From Candidatus Phocaeicola excrementigallinarum (lineage in GTDB: Bacteria; Bacteroidota; Bacteroidia; Bacteroidales; Bacteroidaceae), in assembly GCA_019120125.1 (NCBI GenBank), contig DWVR01000045.1, forward strand, positions 1 to 47,905: 47,905 nt of DNA, in the 5' to 3' direction. Shown piece by piece: positions 25,137 to 34,373 of the stretch (position 1 is the stretch's first letter; each line of letters starts with the position of its first letter). The position numbers and the translations under genes are program-made. Under the pieces are notes generated by a model, which searched no databases, had not been told where the DNA came from, and saw only the letters and a list, made by a program, of their open reading frames with translations.

Positions 25137-26045
25137 ATGCTTGACACTAGATTCAAAGGATTCGCTTACGGGGCCATTGCCGCGGCCAGTTATGGCCTGA
25201 ACCCCTTGTTCACCCTGCCGCTCTACAGCGCGGGCATGGACCCCGATTCGGTGCTTTTCTACCGCTACGGGATAGCCGTGGTGATGCTGTTCGCGCTGAT
25301 GCTGGTGCAGCGCCAGTCGTTCGCACTCAGAAAGGCGGAGATTCTTCCGCTGGTGATGATGGGCATCATGTTCTCGTTCTCCTCGCTCACGCTTTTCATG
25401 AGCTACAACTACATGGATGCGGGCATCGCGTCGACCATCCTTTTCGCCTATCCGGTGCTGGTGGCCGTCATCATGGCGGTGTTCTTCAAGGAGAGGCTGT
25501 CGTTCGTCACCATGTTCTCCATCGCCCTGGCGTTCACGGGGATCCTGATGCTCTACCGCGGCGAGGGGGGACAGACGCTGAGTCTGCCCGGTGTGGTTCT
25601 GGTGTTCGTCTCCTCGCTCACCTATGCCATCTATATCGTGGGGGTGAACCGTTCGTCGCTGCGTGACATGCCTACCGTGAAGCTGACGTTCTATGCCGTG
25701 CTGTTCGGCATGGGTGTCTATCTCGTGCGCCTGAGGTTCGGTGCCGCGCTCCAGCCCATCCCCTCGGCGGAACTGTGGCTGAATCCGATAGGCATGGCAC
25801 TGTTTCCTACGCTTGTCTCCCTCATTTTCATGACCAAGTCCATCCATTACATCGGCTCCACTCCGGCGGCCATCCTGGGCGCGTTGGAGCCTATCACCGC
25901 GCTGGTGATCGGAGTGACGGTGTTCGGCGAGGCACTCACCCCGCGTATCGTGTTCGGCATCGTGCTGATCCTGACGGCGGTGATGCTGGTTGTCGCGGGC
26001 AAGCCGCTCATGCACGCCATCCGGGTGCGGTTGCCGCACAGATAA
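25137..26045 (+). CDS. EamA/DMT-family inner-membrane transporter
   Basis: A 302-residue protein with ten predicted membrane helices in two EamA repeats (first: FAYGAIAAASYGLNPLFTLP to SLTLFMSYNYMDAGIASTIL; second: VVLVFVSSLTYAIYIVGVN to SIHYIGSTPAAILGALEPITA). The repeat motif near the end of each half, PVLVAVIMAVFF and LEPITALVIGVTVFGE, is the drug/metabolite superfamily signature. Substrate unknown; the family exports amino acids, sugars or small metabolites. It ends 12 bp before a YigZ-family gene on the same strand and they probably form an operon. Confidence 0.9.
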   Translation: MLDTRFKGFAYGAIAAASYGLNPLFTLPLYSAGMDPDSVLFYRYGIAVVMLFALMLVQRQSFALRKAEILPLVMMGIMFSFSSLTLFMSYNYMDAGIASTILFAYPVLVAVIMAVFFKERLSFVTMFSIALAFTGILMLYRGEGGQTLSLPGVVLVFVSSLTYAIYIVGVNRSSLRDMPTVKLTFYAVLFGMGVYLVRLRFGAALQPIPSAELWLNPIGMALFPTLVSLIFMTKSIHYIGSTPAAILGALEPITALVIGVTVFGEALTPRIVFGIVLILTAVMLVVAGKPLMHAIRVRLPHR

Positions 26046-26057
26046 TCCGTGGAGCCC

Positions 26058-26663
26058 ATGACACAGGACGATACCTACAAGACCATTCCGGCAACCGCCG
26101 AGGCGGTGTATACCGAGAAGCGGAGCAAGTTCATCGCCGCCGCCATTCCCGTGCGCACACTGGCCGAGGTGAAGTCGCATCTTGAAGCTTTCCAGAAGAA
26201 GTATTACGACGCGCGCCACGTATGCTACGCCTATATGCTGGGCGCGGAACGCAAGGATTTCCGGGCCAACGACAACGGCGAGCCGTCGGGCACGGCGGGG
26301 AAGCCTATTCTGGGACAGATCAACTCGCGCGGGCTGACCGATGTGCTGGTGGTCGTGGTGCGCTATTTCGGGGGCATCAAGCTGGGCACGGGCGGACTGA
26401 TCGTAGCCTACCGTACGGCGGCCTCTCTGGCCCTCGACGAGGCCGGGGTTATTGAGAAAACCGTGGACGGGACGGTGACCGTGGCCTTCGAGTATCCGTT
26501 CATGAACGACGTGATGCGTATCGTGAAGGAGGAGTCGCCGGAAATCGTGGAGCAGTCGTACGACATGGATTGCCTGATGACGCTCCGTATCCGCCGCTCC
26601 ATGATGGCAGGGCTGAGGGCGCGGCTGGAGAAGGTGGAGACGGCGAGGATAGTCGACGATTGA
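26058..26663 (+). CDS. YigZ/IMPACT-family protein
   Basis: A 201-residue protein of the YigZ (UPF0029, IMPACT N-terminal) family. The N-terminal domain has the pattern SKFIAAAIPV, KKYYDARHVCYAYMLG, NDNGEPSGTAGKPILGQ and VVVVRYFGGIKLGTGGL, which are the conserved family blocks. The C-terminal RMF-like domain (VAFEYPFMNDVMRIVKEE) is partial. An upstream in-frame GTG (26049) is possible; I use the ATG at 26058 because GTG starts are less common. Function of the bacterial members is not settled; translation or ribosome-related roles are proposed for the family. Located 12 bp after the transporter gene. Confidence 0.9.
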   Translation: MTQDDTYKTIPATAEAVYTEKRSKFIAAAIPVRTLAEVKSHLEAFQKKYYDARHVCYAYMLGAERKDFRANDNGEPSGTAGKPILGQINSRGLTDVLVVVVRYFGGIKLGTGGLIVAYRTAASLALDEAGVIEKTVDGTVTVAFEYPFMNDVMRIVKEESPEIVEQSYDMDCLMTLRIRRSMMAGLRARLEKVETARIVDD

Positions 26664-26682
26664 CAAAAAACCGTCATCGCCT

Positions 26683-26713
26683 TTTGTTTTTCCGGAAAGA
26701 AATGTTATCTTTG
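26683..26713 (+). promoter_or_regulatory. Promoter of L,D-transpeptidase lipoprotein gene
   Basis: TTTG (26683-26686), 19 bases, TATCTTTG (26706-26713), exact match to the Bacteroidetes consensus; the ATG is 26 bp further at 26739. Confidence 0.85.
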
Positions 26714-26738
26714 TGGAAAGACCTTAACACAGAGAGCT

Positions 26739-27764
26739 ATGAGGCGCTTTATATGGCAGACAGTCGCGGCTTTGGCCTTCTTTCTCACCGCCTGCGACAG
26801 GCAGGAGGTGGTGGTGGAGAATGTGGCCGTGGATGACTTGACGGCTGTCGCCGACACGATGGAAGTGGAGCTTCCTTTCAGGCGCCGGACGCTTACCGCT
26901 GACGACATTACTCTTACCAAGGATTTTCTTTATGACAAGTATACGCTGGAGGACACTTATCCGTATCAGGATACGGTACGTTCCTTCAAGTGGGACATCG
27001 TGCGCCTGTGTCTGGCTTTCATCGAGAACATGCAGCTGGAGCCGCACTGTTGGGCTGTCGTCCAGAACTACAAGAACCTGAACGGAGAGGCGGCACTGGT
27101 GGCCCGGTATGTGAGGAACGAGTTCAACCGGGTGGCCGACACGTTGGGCGTGGAGCGCTACCAGTCGGCCCCGCTCTATCTGCCGACCGATACGGTGACT
27201 CCCGTGAGGTACGCGCGCGACGGCACGCTGGTATGGGTGGCCGGCGGGACAGAAGGCTTCTGGCGGGTGAATCCGTTGACCGTGGAGGGGGAGTGGATGA
27301 TGCCGCGCAGGTATGTGGAGCTTCTGCCCGACTCGACGGTGTTCCGCCATGTGGTTGTGGTGGATCGTCGCGACCAGAATATCGCGACTCTGGAACGGGC
27401 TTCGGAAGGGCAGTGGCTCATCCGGAGCATGAATCCGGCCACCACCGGAAAGCACCGTCCGCCCTACGGACACGACACGCCGCTGGGCATGTTCCTCATC
27501 CAACAGAAGAAGCCGAGGATGGTGTTCCTGAAGGACGGCTCGAAGGCGACGGGCGGTTACGCGCCTTATGCCAGCCGTTTCACCAACGGTGCCTACATCC
27601 ACGGGGTGCCGGTGAACGTGCCCCGCACGGCGATGATCGAGTACAGCTGGTCGCTCGGCACGACTCCCCGCTCGCACATGTGTGTGAGGAACGCCACCTC
27701 GCATGCCAGGTTCGTGTACGACTGGGCGCCGACGCTCGCCTCGCTGGTGGTGGTGATCGAATGA
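26739..27764 (+). CDS. L,D-transpeptidase-like lipoprotein
   Basis: A 341-residue lipoprotein: signal MRRFIWQTVAALAFFLTAC with lipobox LTAC, so it is exported and lipid-anchored. The C-terminal YkuD domain (about 225-341) holds HRPPYGHDTPLGMFLI, then the catalytic region IHGVP with His and the motif PRSHMCVRNATSHARFVYD, in which S-H-M-C contains the catalytic Cys. This is a variant of the usual SHGC. It would crosslink or modify peptidoglycan, or attach proteins to it. The central 150 residues are unassigned. It has its own promoter and the next gene is also an L,D-transpeptidase-like protein. Confidence 0.85.
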   Translation: MRRFIWQTVAALAFFLTACDRQEVVVENVAVDDLTAVADTMEVELPFRRRTLTADDITLTKDFLYDKYTLEDTYPYQDTVRSFKWDIVRLCLAFIENMQLEPHCWAVVQNYKNLNGEAALVARYVRNEFNRVADTLGVERYQSAPLYLPTDTVTPVRYARDGTLVWVAGGTEGFWRVNPLTVEGEWMMPRRYVELLPDSTVFRHVVVVDRRDQNIATLERASEGQWLIRSMNPATTGKHRPPYGHDTPLGMFLIQQKKPRMVFLKDGSKATGGYAPYASRFTNGAYIHGVPVNVPRTAMIEYSWSLGTTPRSHMCVRNATSHARFVYDWAPTLASLVVVIE

Positions 27765-27911
27765 CCGCAGTGGGCTGAATGATTTGCGTCGGCTTGTCTG
27801 GTGCGCTGCACGGTGCGGATGCCTCCCCGTTCAAATTTTGTTTCCGTTTATTTTCGTGTGAATCAGAAAAAAAGCGTAACTTTGCGGCATTATTTTTTTC
27901 AAGACGGATCC

Positions 27912-28664
27912 ATGCAGAATCAGACAGATGTTTTTTCGCGCCGCTCCGGATGGGGCTGTGCCGTGCGGAGGGTTGTGCTCTCGGCTTGCCTGCTTGCCAT
28001 GCCCTGTGCTTATATGGGTACGGTCGTGCCGTGTCCGGAGGCCGCTGCCGGCATTGCCGCGGAGGCGGAGACCGACGAGATTGCCGTAATCTACCGTTCC
28101 ATGCAGTTGGAGGGAGTGGTCAACTGGAAGGCTTTCCGCCAGGCGGTGGCCGGATACAACCGGATAGAGGGCCGGAAGCGGGACGTGCTGACCCTGATAG
28201 ACTTCTCGAAGCCTTCCACCGAAAAGCGTCTGTACGTGTTCGACATGAAGCGCCGCCGGTTGCTCTACTCGTCCGTGGTGTCACACGGAAAGAACAGCGG
28301 GGAGAACTACGCGCGCTCGTTCTCCAACGAGGTGGGGTCGTATAAAAGCTCGCTGGGATTCTATCTTACCGCCTCCACCTACCAGGGCAGCAACGGCTAT
28401 TCGCTGCGGCTCGACGGACTGGAGAAGGGCATCAACGACCGTGCCCGGGAGAGGGCCATCGTGGTGCACGGGGCTGCCTATGCCAATCCGTCCGTGGCAC
28501 GCAACGGACGGTTGGGACGGAGTTTCGGCTGTCCGGCCTTGCCCGTCGCGCTCGCCCGTCCGGTCATCGACGCCATCAAGGGAGGGAGCGTGATGTACAT
28601 CTATGCCGAGAATCCCGACTATCTGGCCCACAGCTCCATCCTGCGTCCCTCAGACTTGCTTTGA
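27912..28664 (+). CDS. Murein L,D-transpeptidase catalytic domain protein (YkuD_2)
   Basis: A 250-residue protein beginning at the ATG at 27912 (MQNQTDVFSRR), followed by a hydrophobic signal or membrane segment (VLSACLLAMPCAYMGTV). The YkuD_2 domain (PF13645 type) is present: VLTLIDFSKPSTEKRLYVFD, VVSHGKNSGE, the central LTASTYQG and the catalytic GRSFGCPALP near 207, where the Cys is the presumed nucleophile, next to HGAAYAN. A -7 element TAACTTTG lies at 27877-27884. It acts on peptidoglycan in the periplasm. It ends 22 bp before the convergent LolA-like gene. Confidence 0.88.
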   Translation: MQNQTDVFSRRSGWGCAVRRVVLSACLLAMPCAYMGTVVPCPEAAAGIAAEAETDEIAVIYRSMQLEGVVNWKAFRQAVAGYNRIEGRKRDVLTLIDFSKPSTEKRLYVFDMKRRRLLYSSVVSHGKNSGENYARSFSNEVGSYKSSLGFYLTASTYQGSNGYSLRLDGLEKGINDRARERAIVVHGAAYANPSVARNGRLGRSFGCPALPVALARPVIDAIKGGSVMYIYAENPDYLAHSSILRPSDLL

Positions 28665-28686
28665 CGCGGGGGCGTGTTCCGGGGGC

Positions 28687-29295
28687 TTACCGCAAGTCGA
28701 TGATCTCCGCGTCGGGAAAGTCTGACTTGTTGAAGCGGAAAGCCTCGTCGCCCAGATTCTGGCGTGTGTGGTAGGACTGCACGAAAAACTCCTGTTTCTC
28801 TCCGTTCCGCAGGGTGATGCAGATGTATTGCGGCTGGGATCCGGCGGAGATGTTCAGCGTGACGCTTTTCACGTCCTGTTCCGTTTCGGGGGTGAGCACC
28901 ACCTCCTGTCCCTGTTTCCCTTTCCGGGACTTCGTGCCCATGTACTGGTAGTTGAATCCATGCCGGTAGGAGTTGAACAGTGCGTAGGGATTCACGCCCC
29001 GCAACTCTTCCGGGGTGGGGGTCGACACGTTCACTTCGCCGTTCTGTTCCACATAGCTCCATTGTGTCTTTCCGTCGAACCAGGTCTCCACTCCACCGCT
29101 TTTCAGGTGGAACTTGTCGCCTTTCACTTCCAGCGTGCCGCTTTGCGTACCGGCGAAACGGATGCTGACGGCCCCTGCCTGCCGGTAGGCCTCCGCCATT
29201 CTGTCGAGGAGGTCACGGGCCTTGGTGTCGTGTTGTGCATGTCCGCACAGGCAGGCCAGCAGCAGTCCGGCCAATAACAGGATGTTTCTTTTCAT
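28687..29295 (-). CDS. LolA-like outer-membrane lipoprotein carrier
   Basis: A 202-residue periplasmic protein with a cleavable signal (MKRNILLLAGLLLACLCGHAQ). The LolA fold pattern is visible: KARDLLDRMAEAYRQAGAV, GTLEVKGDKFHLKSGGVETWFDGKT in two strands and QNGEVNVSTPTPEELRGVNP. LolA carries lipoproteins through the periplasm to the outer membrane. It lies 50 bp downstream of ftsK on the same strand, as in other Bacteroidales, and converges with the YkuD_2 gene. Confidence 0.88.
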   Translation of the reverse strand: MKRNILLLAGLLLACLCGHAQHDTKARDLLDRMAEAYRQAGAVSIRFAGTQSGTLEVKGDKFHLKSGGVETWFDGKTQWSYVEQNGEVNVSTPTPEELRGVNPYALFNSYRHGFNYQYMGTKSRKGKQGQEVVLTPETEQDVKSVTLNISAGSQPQYICITLRNGEKQEFFVQSYHTRQNLGDEAFRFNKSDFPDAEIIDLR

Positions 29296-29345
29296 AACGT
29301 TTTCAGGATTTGTAGGGTTTGGATCCGCGTATTCTCCGGCGGATG

Positions 29346-31847
29346 TCAGTTTTTCAGGTTGTCCATTCTCATCTGGAGGTCGTTCTCGTCCATGCAGAGC
29401 ACGTCGCGCGCCTTGCTGCCGTTGGCCGGTCCCACGATGCCTGCGTGTTCCAGCTGGTCCATGATGCGTCCGGCACGGTTGTAGCCGATGGAGAACTTGC
29501 GCTGGATGAGCGAGGTGGAGCCTTGCTGGTGGTAGATGAGCAGTCGTGCCGCCTCCTCGAACAGGGGGTCGAGTCGGTTCATGTCCACCTCGCTTGAGGA
29601 CGACGTTCCGTTCTCGTCCTCCACCTCAGGCAGTAGGAAGGCCGTGGGGTATCCCTGCTGCCGGCTGATGTAGTCCACCACGCGTTCCACTTCCGGCGTG
29701 TCGACGAAGGCGCACTGCACGCGCACGGGGTCGTTGCCCTGCAGGTAGAGCATGTCTCCCTTTCCGATGAGCTGTTGCGCTCCCGGACGGTCGAGGATGG
29801 TGCGCGAGTCCATCATGGAGGCCACGCGGAAGGCCACACGTGCCGGGAAGTTCGCCTTGATGGTGCCCGTGATGATGTTCGTGGTGGGCCGCTGGGTGGC
29901 GATGATGGCATGGATGCCCACCGCACGGGCCAGCTGTGCGATGCGGCAGATGGGCAGTTCCACTTCCTTTCCGGCTGTCATGATCAGGTCGCCGAACTCG
30001 TCGATGATGATGACGATGTAGGGCAGGAAGCGGTGTCCCTTTTCCGGGTTCAGCTGCCGGTTGATGAATTTCTTGTTGTATTCCTTGATGTTGCGGCATC
30101 CCGCGTCGCGGAGCAGTCCGTAGCGGTTGTCCATTTCCACGCAGAGCGAGTTGAGGGTCTGCACCACCTTCGAGGTGTCGGTGATGATGGCGTCCGTCGC
30201 GTCGGGCAGTTTGGCCAGGTAGTGGCGCTCGATGGGCGTGTAGATGGCGAACTCCACCTTTTTCGGGTCGATGATCACGAATTTCAGCTCGCTCGGGTGC
30301 TTCTTGTAGAGCAGTGAGGTGACGATGGTGTTCAGTCCCACCGACTTTCCCTGTCCCGTGGCACCGGCCACCAGCATGTGGGGAGCCTTTGCCAGGTCCA
30401 CCATGAACACTTCGTTGGTGATGGTCTTTCCCAGCGCCACAGGCAGGTCGAAGGTGGTCTCCTGGAATTTCTTGCTGGTCAGTATGGAGCGCATGGGCAC
30501 GATGCGCGGATTGGCGTTCGGCACCTCGATACCGATGGTTCCCTTTCCGGGTATCGGTGCGATGATGCGGATTCCCAGTGCCGAGAGGCTCAGCGCGATG
30601 TCGTCCTCCAGGTTGCGGATCTTGGAGATCCTTACTCCTTCGGCCGGAGTGATCTCGTAGAGTGTGATGGTGGGTCCCACGCTGGCCTTGATGGAACTGA
30701 TCTCGATGCCGAAGCTTCTCAGCACCTTGATGATGCGGTTCTTGTTGGCCGTCTGTTCCTCCATGTCGATGGTCGGCTCGTGGTCGTTGAAGTCGTTCAG
30801 CAGGTCGACGGTGGGGAAGTGGTAGTGTTCCAGGTCGAGCCGCGGGTTATACGGCTGTCCGATTTGTCCGCGGGAGTCCGGTTCCTCTTCCTTCGTCCCT
30901 CCGCTTACCTCGAATTCGGGTTCCGGTCCGTCCGCCTCTTCGCCGTCCTTGTCGGTGTCGTCCGTCGGCAGTGGACTTTCCGTTCCTTTTCCTGCCGGCT
31001 CCACCTCAAAAGGGTATTTCCCGGAATCCTTGTATTCTTCCTCCTCTTCCTTGTCGTCCAGCGGAAGGTCGATCGGGGCGCTTGTCTTTTCTTCGGGCCG
31101 CACTGTCTCCGCTGTTGCGGCCGGGGCGGTCTCCTCTTTCGCGGCGGGCGTCGCGTCCGGTCCGTTTCCGGCAAGGTCTTTTTCCGGTTCCGTTCCGGCT
31201 GTGGCTTTCTTTTTTCTGTTCAGTCTCACTGTCGGGTGTAGGGTTTTCCGCACCACGAACATGGTTTTCCGGCTCAGTGCGAGGCTGAACAGGATGGCGG
31301 TCACGACGAGCAGCAGGACCAGTCCCGGCGCGCCGATCTGTGACTGGAGCCACAGGCTGATGTGGTAGCCGTGGAGTCCGCCCGGATAGACGAATGAGTC
31401 GGCGAAGATCCCTCCGAAGATGAATCCCAGGGTGACCGAGGTCCATATCATCGCCACGGCACAGCCGATGAACCACCGGGTCAGATTGAAGTCGTAGGCC
31501 TTCATCAGCCTCATGCCCGCCACGATGAGGAACACGATGATCAGGAAGGCCGGGAGCCCGAATCCGTCGTTGATGAGGAACTGCGCGAGCTGCGCCCCCC
31601 TGGTTCCCGCATAGTTCTGTATTCCGTTTTCAGTCTGCGCCAGTTCGTTTCCGTCGGTATGTGCCAGGATGCTCTGGTCGTATCCTCCTGTGACAAAGAA
31701 CGAGCAGAAGGCCAGTATCAGGTATACTCCGAAGATCACGCAGAGCAGTCCGATGATGAAGTGCGCCGTCTCGCCTTTCATGGCCGTGACCGTTTTCTTG
31801 AGCGCCATTATCTTCTCTCCCTCAGGTTTTGTATTCGTTTTTTTCAT
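29346..31847 (-). CDS. ftsK: DNA translocase FtsK
   Basis: An 833-residue chromosome-segregation motor. The start is MKKTNTKPEGEKIMALKKTV at 31847. Four N-terminal membrane helices (about 25-190) are followed by a long Pro/Glu/Asp-rich linker (about 215-360), then the motor domain: VAGATGQGKSVG near 495-502 (Walker A), KFVIIDPKKVEF and VIIIDEFGDL (Walker B, near 605). The C-terminal gamma winged helix (RRFS-like region KFSIGYNRAGRIMDQLE, near 780) binds KOPS-type orientation signals. FtsK works at the division septum with XerCD to resolve chromosome dimers. Upstream a -7 box TACATTTG (31881-31888, minus strand) overlaps the divergent DUF5063 promoter region. Confidence 0.95.
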   Translation of the reverse strand: MKKTNTKPEGEKIMALKKTVTAMKGETAHFIIGLLCVIFGVYLILAFCSFFVTGGYDQSILAHTDGNELAQTENGIQNYAGTRGAQLAQFLINDGFGLPAFLIIVFLIVAGMRLMKAYDFNLTRWFIGCAVAMIWTSVTLGFIFGGIFADSFVYPGGLHGYHISLWLQSQIGAPGLVLLLVVTAILFSLALSRKTMFVVRKTLHPTVRLNRKKKATAGTEPEKDLAGNGPDATPAAKEETAPAATAETVRPEEKTSAPIDLPLDDKEEEEEYKDSGKYPFEVEPAGKGTESPLPTDDTDKDGEEADGPEPEFEVSGGTKEEEPDSRGQIGQPYNPRLDLEHYHFPTVDLLNDFNDHEPTIDMEEQTANKNRIIKVLRSFGIEISSIKASVGPTITLYEITPAEGVRISKIRNLEDDIALSLSALGIRIIAPIPGKGTIGIEVPNANPRIVPMRSILTSKKFQETTFDLPVALGKTITNEVFMVDLAKAPHMLVAGATGQGKSVGLNTIVTSLLYKKHPSELKFVIIDPKKVEFAIYTPIERHYLAKLPDATDAIITDTSKVVQTLNSLCVEMDNRYGLLRDAGCRNIKEYNKKFINRQLNPEKGHRFLPYIVIIIDEFGDLIMTAGKEVELPICRIAQLARAVGIHAIIATQRPTTNIITGTIKANFPARVAFRVASMMDSRTILDRPGAQQLIGKGDMLYLQGNDPVRVQCAFVDTPEVERVVDYISRQQGYPTAFLLPEVEDENGTSSSSEVDMNRLDPLFEEAARLLIYHQQGSTSLIQRKFSIGYNRAGRIMDQLEHAGIVGPANGSKARDVLCMDENDLQMRMDNLKN

Positions 31848-31920
31848 GTCTGTAGTTTTCGTTTTTTGCTTAAAGTCGTGCAAATGTACGAATAAAACGA
31901 GAACTGAAAAATTTTTTTTG

Positions 31921-31928
31921 TACCTTTG
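31921..31928 (+). promoter_or_regulatory. -7 element of DUF5063/exonuclease/methyltransferase genes
   Basis: TACCTTTG matches TAnnTTTG and lies 20 bp before the ATG at 31948. No good -33 box is visible. The ftsK -7 element on the other strand (31881-31888) is only 33 bp away, so the two promoters are back to back. Confidence 0.6.
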
Positions 31929-31947
31929 CACTCCAATTAACAAGTAT

Positions 31948-32565
31948 ATGGAAGAGAAAGCTACCCTGGCAATATTCGACAAGAATACGGTGGAGTTCGT
32001 GACTGTGGCCGCCGAGTTCTGCGGTTTTCTGGAGCGGGCTCCGGAGATGGCGCGCGCCCGTTTTGTGGACACTTCGCTCAAGCTTCTTCCGCTGCTGTAC
32101 CTGAAGGCTTCCCTGCTTCCGGACTGCCCGCGGTGGGAGGAGGCTGATCCGGAGACTTTTGTCACGGAAGGTGATTATGAGAGGGTGCGTGCGGCGGTGG
32201 CTTCCCTGTTGGGGGAGTACGACGACTATCTGGAGGTGTTTCTGGACGACATGGCCTACAGCGACACGCCCATCCGGCAGACGGTGTCGGAAGGGATGGC
32301 CGACCTGTATCAGCCGTTGAAGGACTTTGTCTGTGTCTACCGGCTGGGCCTGCGGCAGACGATGAACGACTCTCTGGTGATCTGCCGCGAGCAGTTCGCC
32401 GGGTTCTGGGGACAGCGCCTGGTGAACGTGATGCGTGCGCTGCACGACGTGAAGTACCGCCAGCTGCCTCAGGCGGACGCTCCGGAGGGCGGCGGTGACG
32501 TGTTTGATGACATCTGTACCGAGGACGAGCTTTACCGGGGCCTCGATATGGGAGAGGATGAATAA
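31948..32565 (+). CDS. DUF5063 family protein
   Basis: A 205-residue, all-helical acidic protein (MEEKATLAIFDKNTVEFVTV) of the DUF5063 family common in Bacteroidetes. It has Trp/Tyr-rich helices (AEFCGFLERAPEM, LYLKASLLPDCPR, SLLGEYDDYLEVF) and a short acidic tail (DDICTEDELYRGL). No catalytic motif or signal peptide. It is 17 bp upstream of a 3'-5' exonuclease gene, and the conserved neighbourhood suggests a role in nucleic-acid metabolism, though none is established. Confidence 0.85.
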   Translation: MEEKATLAIFDKNTVEFVTVAAEFCGFLERAPEMARARFVDTSLKLLPLLYLKASLLPDCPRWEEADPETFVTEGDYERVRAAVASLLGEYDDYLEVFLDDMAYSDTPIRQTVSEGMADLYQPLKDFVCVYRLGLRQTMNDSLVICREQFAGFWGQRLVNVMRALHDVKYRQLPQADAPEGGGDVFDDICTEDELYRGLDMGEDE

Positions 32566-32582
32566 TGTAGAAACTGACAAGA

Positions 32583-33185
32583 ATGATTGACTTACCTTCA
32601 ACGATAGAGAAAGAGAAGATAGCCGGACTGCCCAAGACGGTGTTTCCCGGAAGAATATTCGTGGTCAACTGCGAGGCGGAAGCCCGGCGCGCGGTGGACT
32701 ATCTGAACACACATGTGCTGGTGGGGGTGGACACGGAGACGCGTCCGTCGTTCCGTAAGGGGACGGTCCACAAGGTGGCGCTGCTCCAGATCTCCACGGC
32801 CGACGTGTGTTTCCTGTTCCGTCTGAACCGTCTCGGGCTGCCTGATTTCCTGGAGGATTTCCTGCAGAACGACGTGCTGAAGGTGGGGCTCTCGCTGAAA
32901 GACGATTTCGCCATGCTCCGCCGCCGCAACGAGAAGGACCCGCGGCTGGGCAACTGGGTGGAACTGCAGGACTATGTGGGGTGTTTCGGCATCCAGGAGA
33001 AGAGCCTCCAGAAAATCTACGCCCTGCTCTTCGGGGAGAAGATCTCCAAGACCCAGCGCCTGTCGAACTGGGAGGCCGACGTGCTGACTGAGGCGCAGCA
33101 GCTTTATGCGGCCACCGACGCGTGGGCGTGTGTCCGTATCTTCCAGTATCTAGAGGATTTGAAAAGAAAGAACCAAATATGTTGA
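32583..33185 (+). CDS. 3'-5' exonuclease (DEDDy type)
   Basis: A 200-residue nuclease with the DEDD pattern: the first motif VGVDTETRP at about 46-54 (D and E metal ligands), a second Asp in LKVGLSLKDDFAMLRR near 107, and the third motif YAATDAWACVRIFQYL near 178-192, containing the DxxA..R Tyr-type arrangement. This places it with RNase D / WRN-like exonucleases. It may process RNA or DNA ends. The last bases overlap the start of the methyltransferase gene (ATG at 33179), so they form an operon with DUF5063. Confidence 0.9.
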   Translation: MIDLPSTIEKEKIAGLPKTVFPGRIFVVNCEAEARRAVDYLNTHVLVGVDTETRPSFRKGTVHKVALLQISTADVCFLFRLNRLGLPDFLEDFLQNDVLKVGLSLKDDFAMLRRRNEKDPRLGNWVELQDYVGCFGIQEKSLQKIYALLFGEKISKTQRLSNWEADVLTEAQQLYAATDAWACVRIFQYLEDLKRKNQIC

Positions 33186-34372
33186 AAACAGTGAGATCCG
33201 TTTTTTTGAAACCCGGTAAGGAGGAGTCGCTCAAGCGGTTCCATCCGTGGGTGTTTTCTGGTGCCATCGCCCGCGTGGAGGGAGAGCCCGAGGAAGGCGA
33301 GGTGGTGGACGTATATGCTTCAGACAAGAAATTCATCGCCCGCGGACATTATCAGGTGGGAAGCATCGCGGTGCGTGTGCTCTCGTTCACTCAGGAGCCT
33401 GTGGACCATGACTTCTGGGTGCGCCGCCTTACCGTGGCCCGTGAGCTGCGCCGCGCGATGGGACTGATCGGTGACCCACGGACCAATACCTACCGTCTGG
33501 TGCATGGTGAGGGAGACAACCTGCCGGGACTGATTGTCGACGTGTACGACCGTACCGCGGTGATGCAGGCGCATTCCGCCGGAATGCACCTCGACCGTAT
33601 GGAAGTGGCCGCGGCCTTGGAGGAGGTGATGGGCGACACCATAGAGAATATCTATTACAAGTCGGAGACGACCCTGCCGTTCAAGGCCGACCTGGTGTCG
33701 ACGGAGAACGGTTTCCTGAAGGGGGGCAGTCCGGAGAACATCGCCATGGAGAACGGGCTGAAGTTCCATGTGGACTGGCTGAAAGGGCAGAAGACCGGTT
33801 TCTTCGTCGACCAGCGTGACAACCGTGCCCTGCTGGAGCGGTACGCCCATGGCCGTCACGTGCTCAACATGTTCTGCTATACCGGCGGTTTCTCGTTCTA
33901 CGCCATGCGTGGAGGGGCCGCGCTCGTGCATTCGGTGGACAGCTCGTCGAAGGCCATCGACCTGACCAACCAGAACATCGCGCTGAACTTTCCGGGCGAC
34001 ACCCGCCACCAGGCCTTTGCCGAGGACGCGTTCAAGTATCTCGACCGCATGGGCGGCCAGTACGACCTGATTGTGCTCGACCCGCCCGCCTTCGCCAAGC
34101 ACCGTGACGCCTTGCGCAACGCCTTGCGCGGCTACACCAAGCTCAACGCCAAGGCGTTCGAGAAGATCCGTCCCGGAGGCATCCTGTTCACGTTCTCCTG
34201 CTCGCAGGTGGTGACCAAGCAGGATTTCCGCAACGCCGTGTTCACTGCGGCCGCCCAGAGCCGCCGCAGCGTGCGCATCCTGCACCAGCTCACCCAGCCC
34301 GGCGACCATCCGGTGAACATCTATCATCCGGAGGGAGAATACCTGAAGGGACTGGTGCTGTATGTGGAGTAA
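33179..34372 (+). CDS. RlmI-type rRNA (cytosine-C5) methyltransferase
   Basis: A 397-residue enzyme. Start at the ATG overlapping the exonuclease end (MLKTVRSVFLKPGKEESL). The N-terminal PUA-like domain (FHPWVFSGAIARVEGEPEEGE) binds RNA; the C-terminal Rossmann domain has LNMFCYTGGFSFYAMRGGA (SAM site near 228), then LDPPAFAKH (near 300) and FTFSCSQVV, the catalytic motif set of the class I SAM-dependent RlmI/RlmK family. It methylates 23S rRNA in E. coli relatives. The whole family assignment is certain; the exact cytosine is not. Confidence 0.9.
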   Translation: MLKTVRSVFLKPGKEESLKRFHPWVFSGAIARVEGEPEEGEVVDVYASDKKFIARGHYQVGSIAVRVLSFTQEPVDHDFWVRRLTVARELRRAMGLIGDPRTNTYRLVHGEGDNLPGLIVDVYDRTAVMQAHSAGMHLDRMEVAAALEEVMGDTIENIYYKSETTLPFKADLVSTENGFLKGGSPENIAMENGLKFHVDWLKGQKTGFFVDQRDNRALLERYAHGRHVLNMFCYTGGFSFYAMRGGAALVHSVDSSSKAIDLTNQNIALNFPGDTRHQAFAEDAFKYLDRMGGQYDLIVLDPPAFAKHRDALRNALRGYTKLNAKAFEKIRPGGILFTFSCSQVVTKQDFRNAVFTAAAQSRRSVRILHQLTQPGDHPVNIYHPEGEYLKGLVLYVE

Positions 34373-34373
34373 A

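Noticed and set aside
32166..32668. Minus-strand frame of 168 residues
   Set aside because: Pro/Arg-rich shadow of the DUF5063 gene and exonuclease gene.
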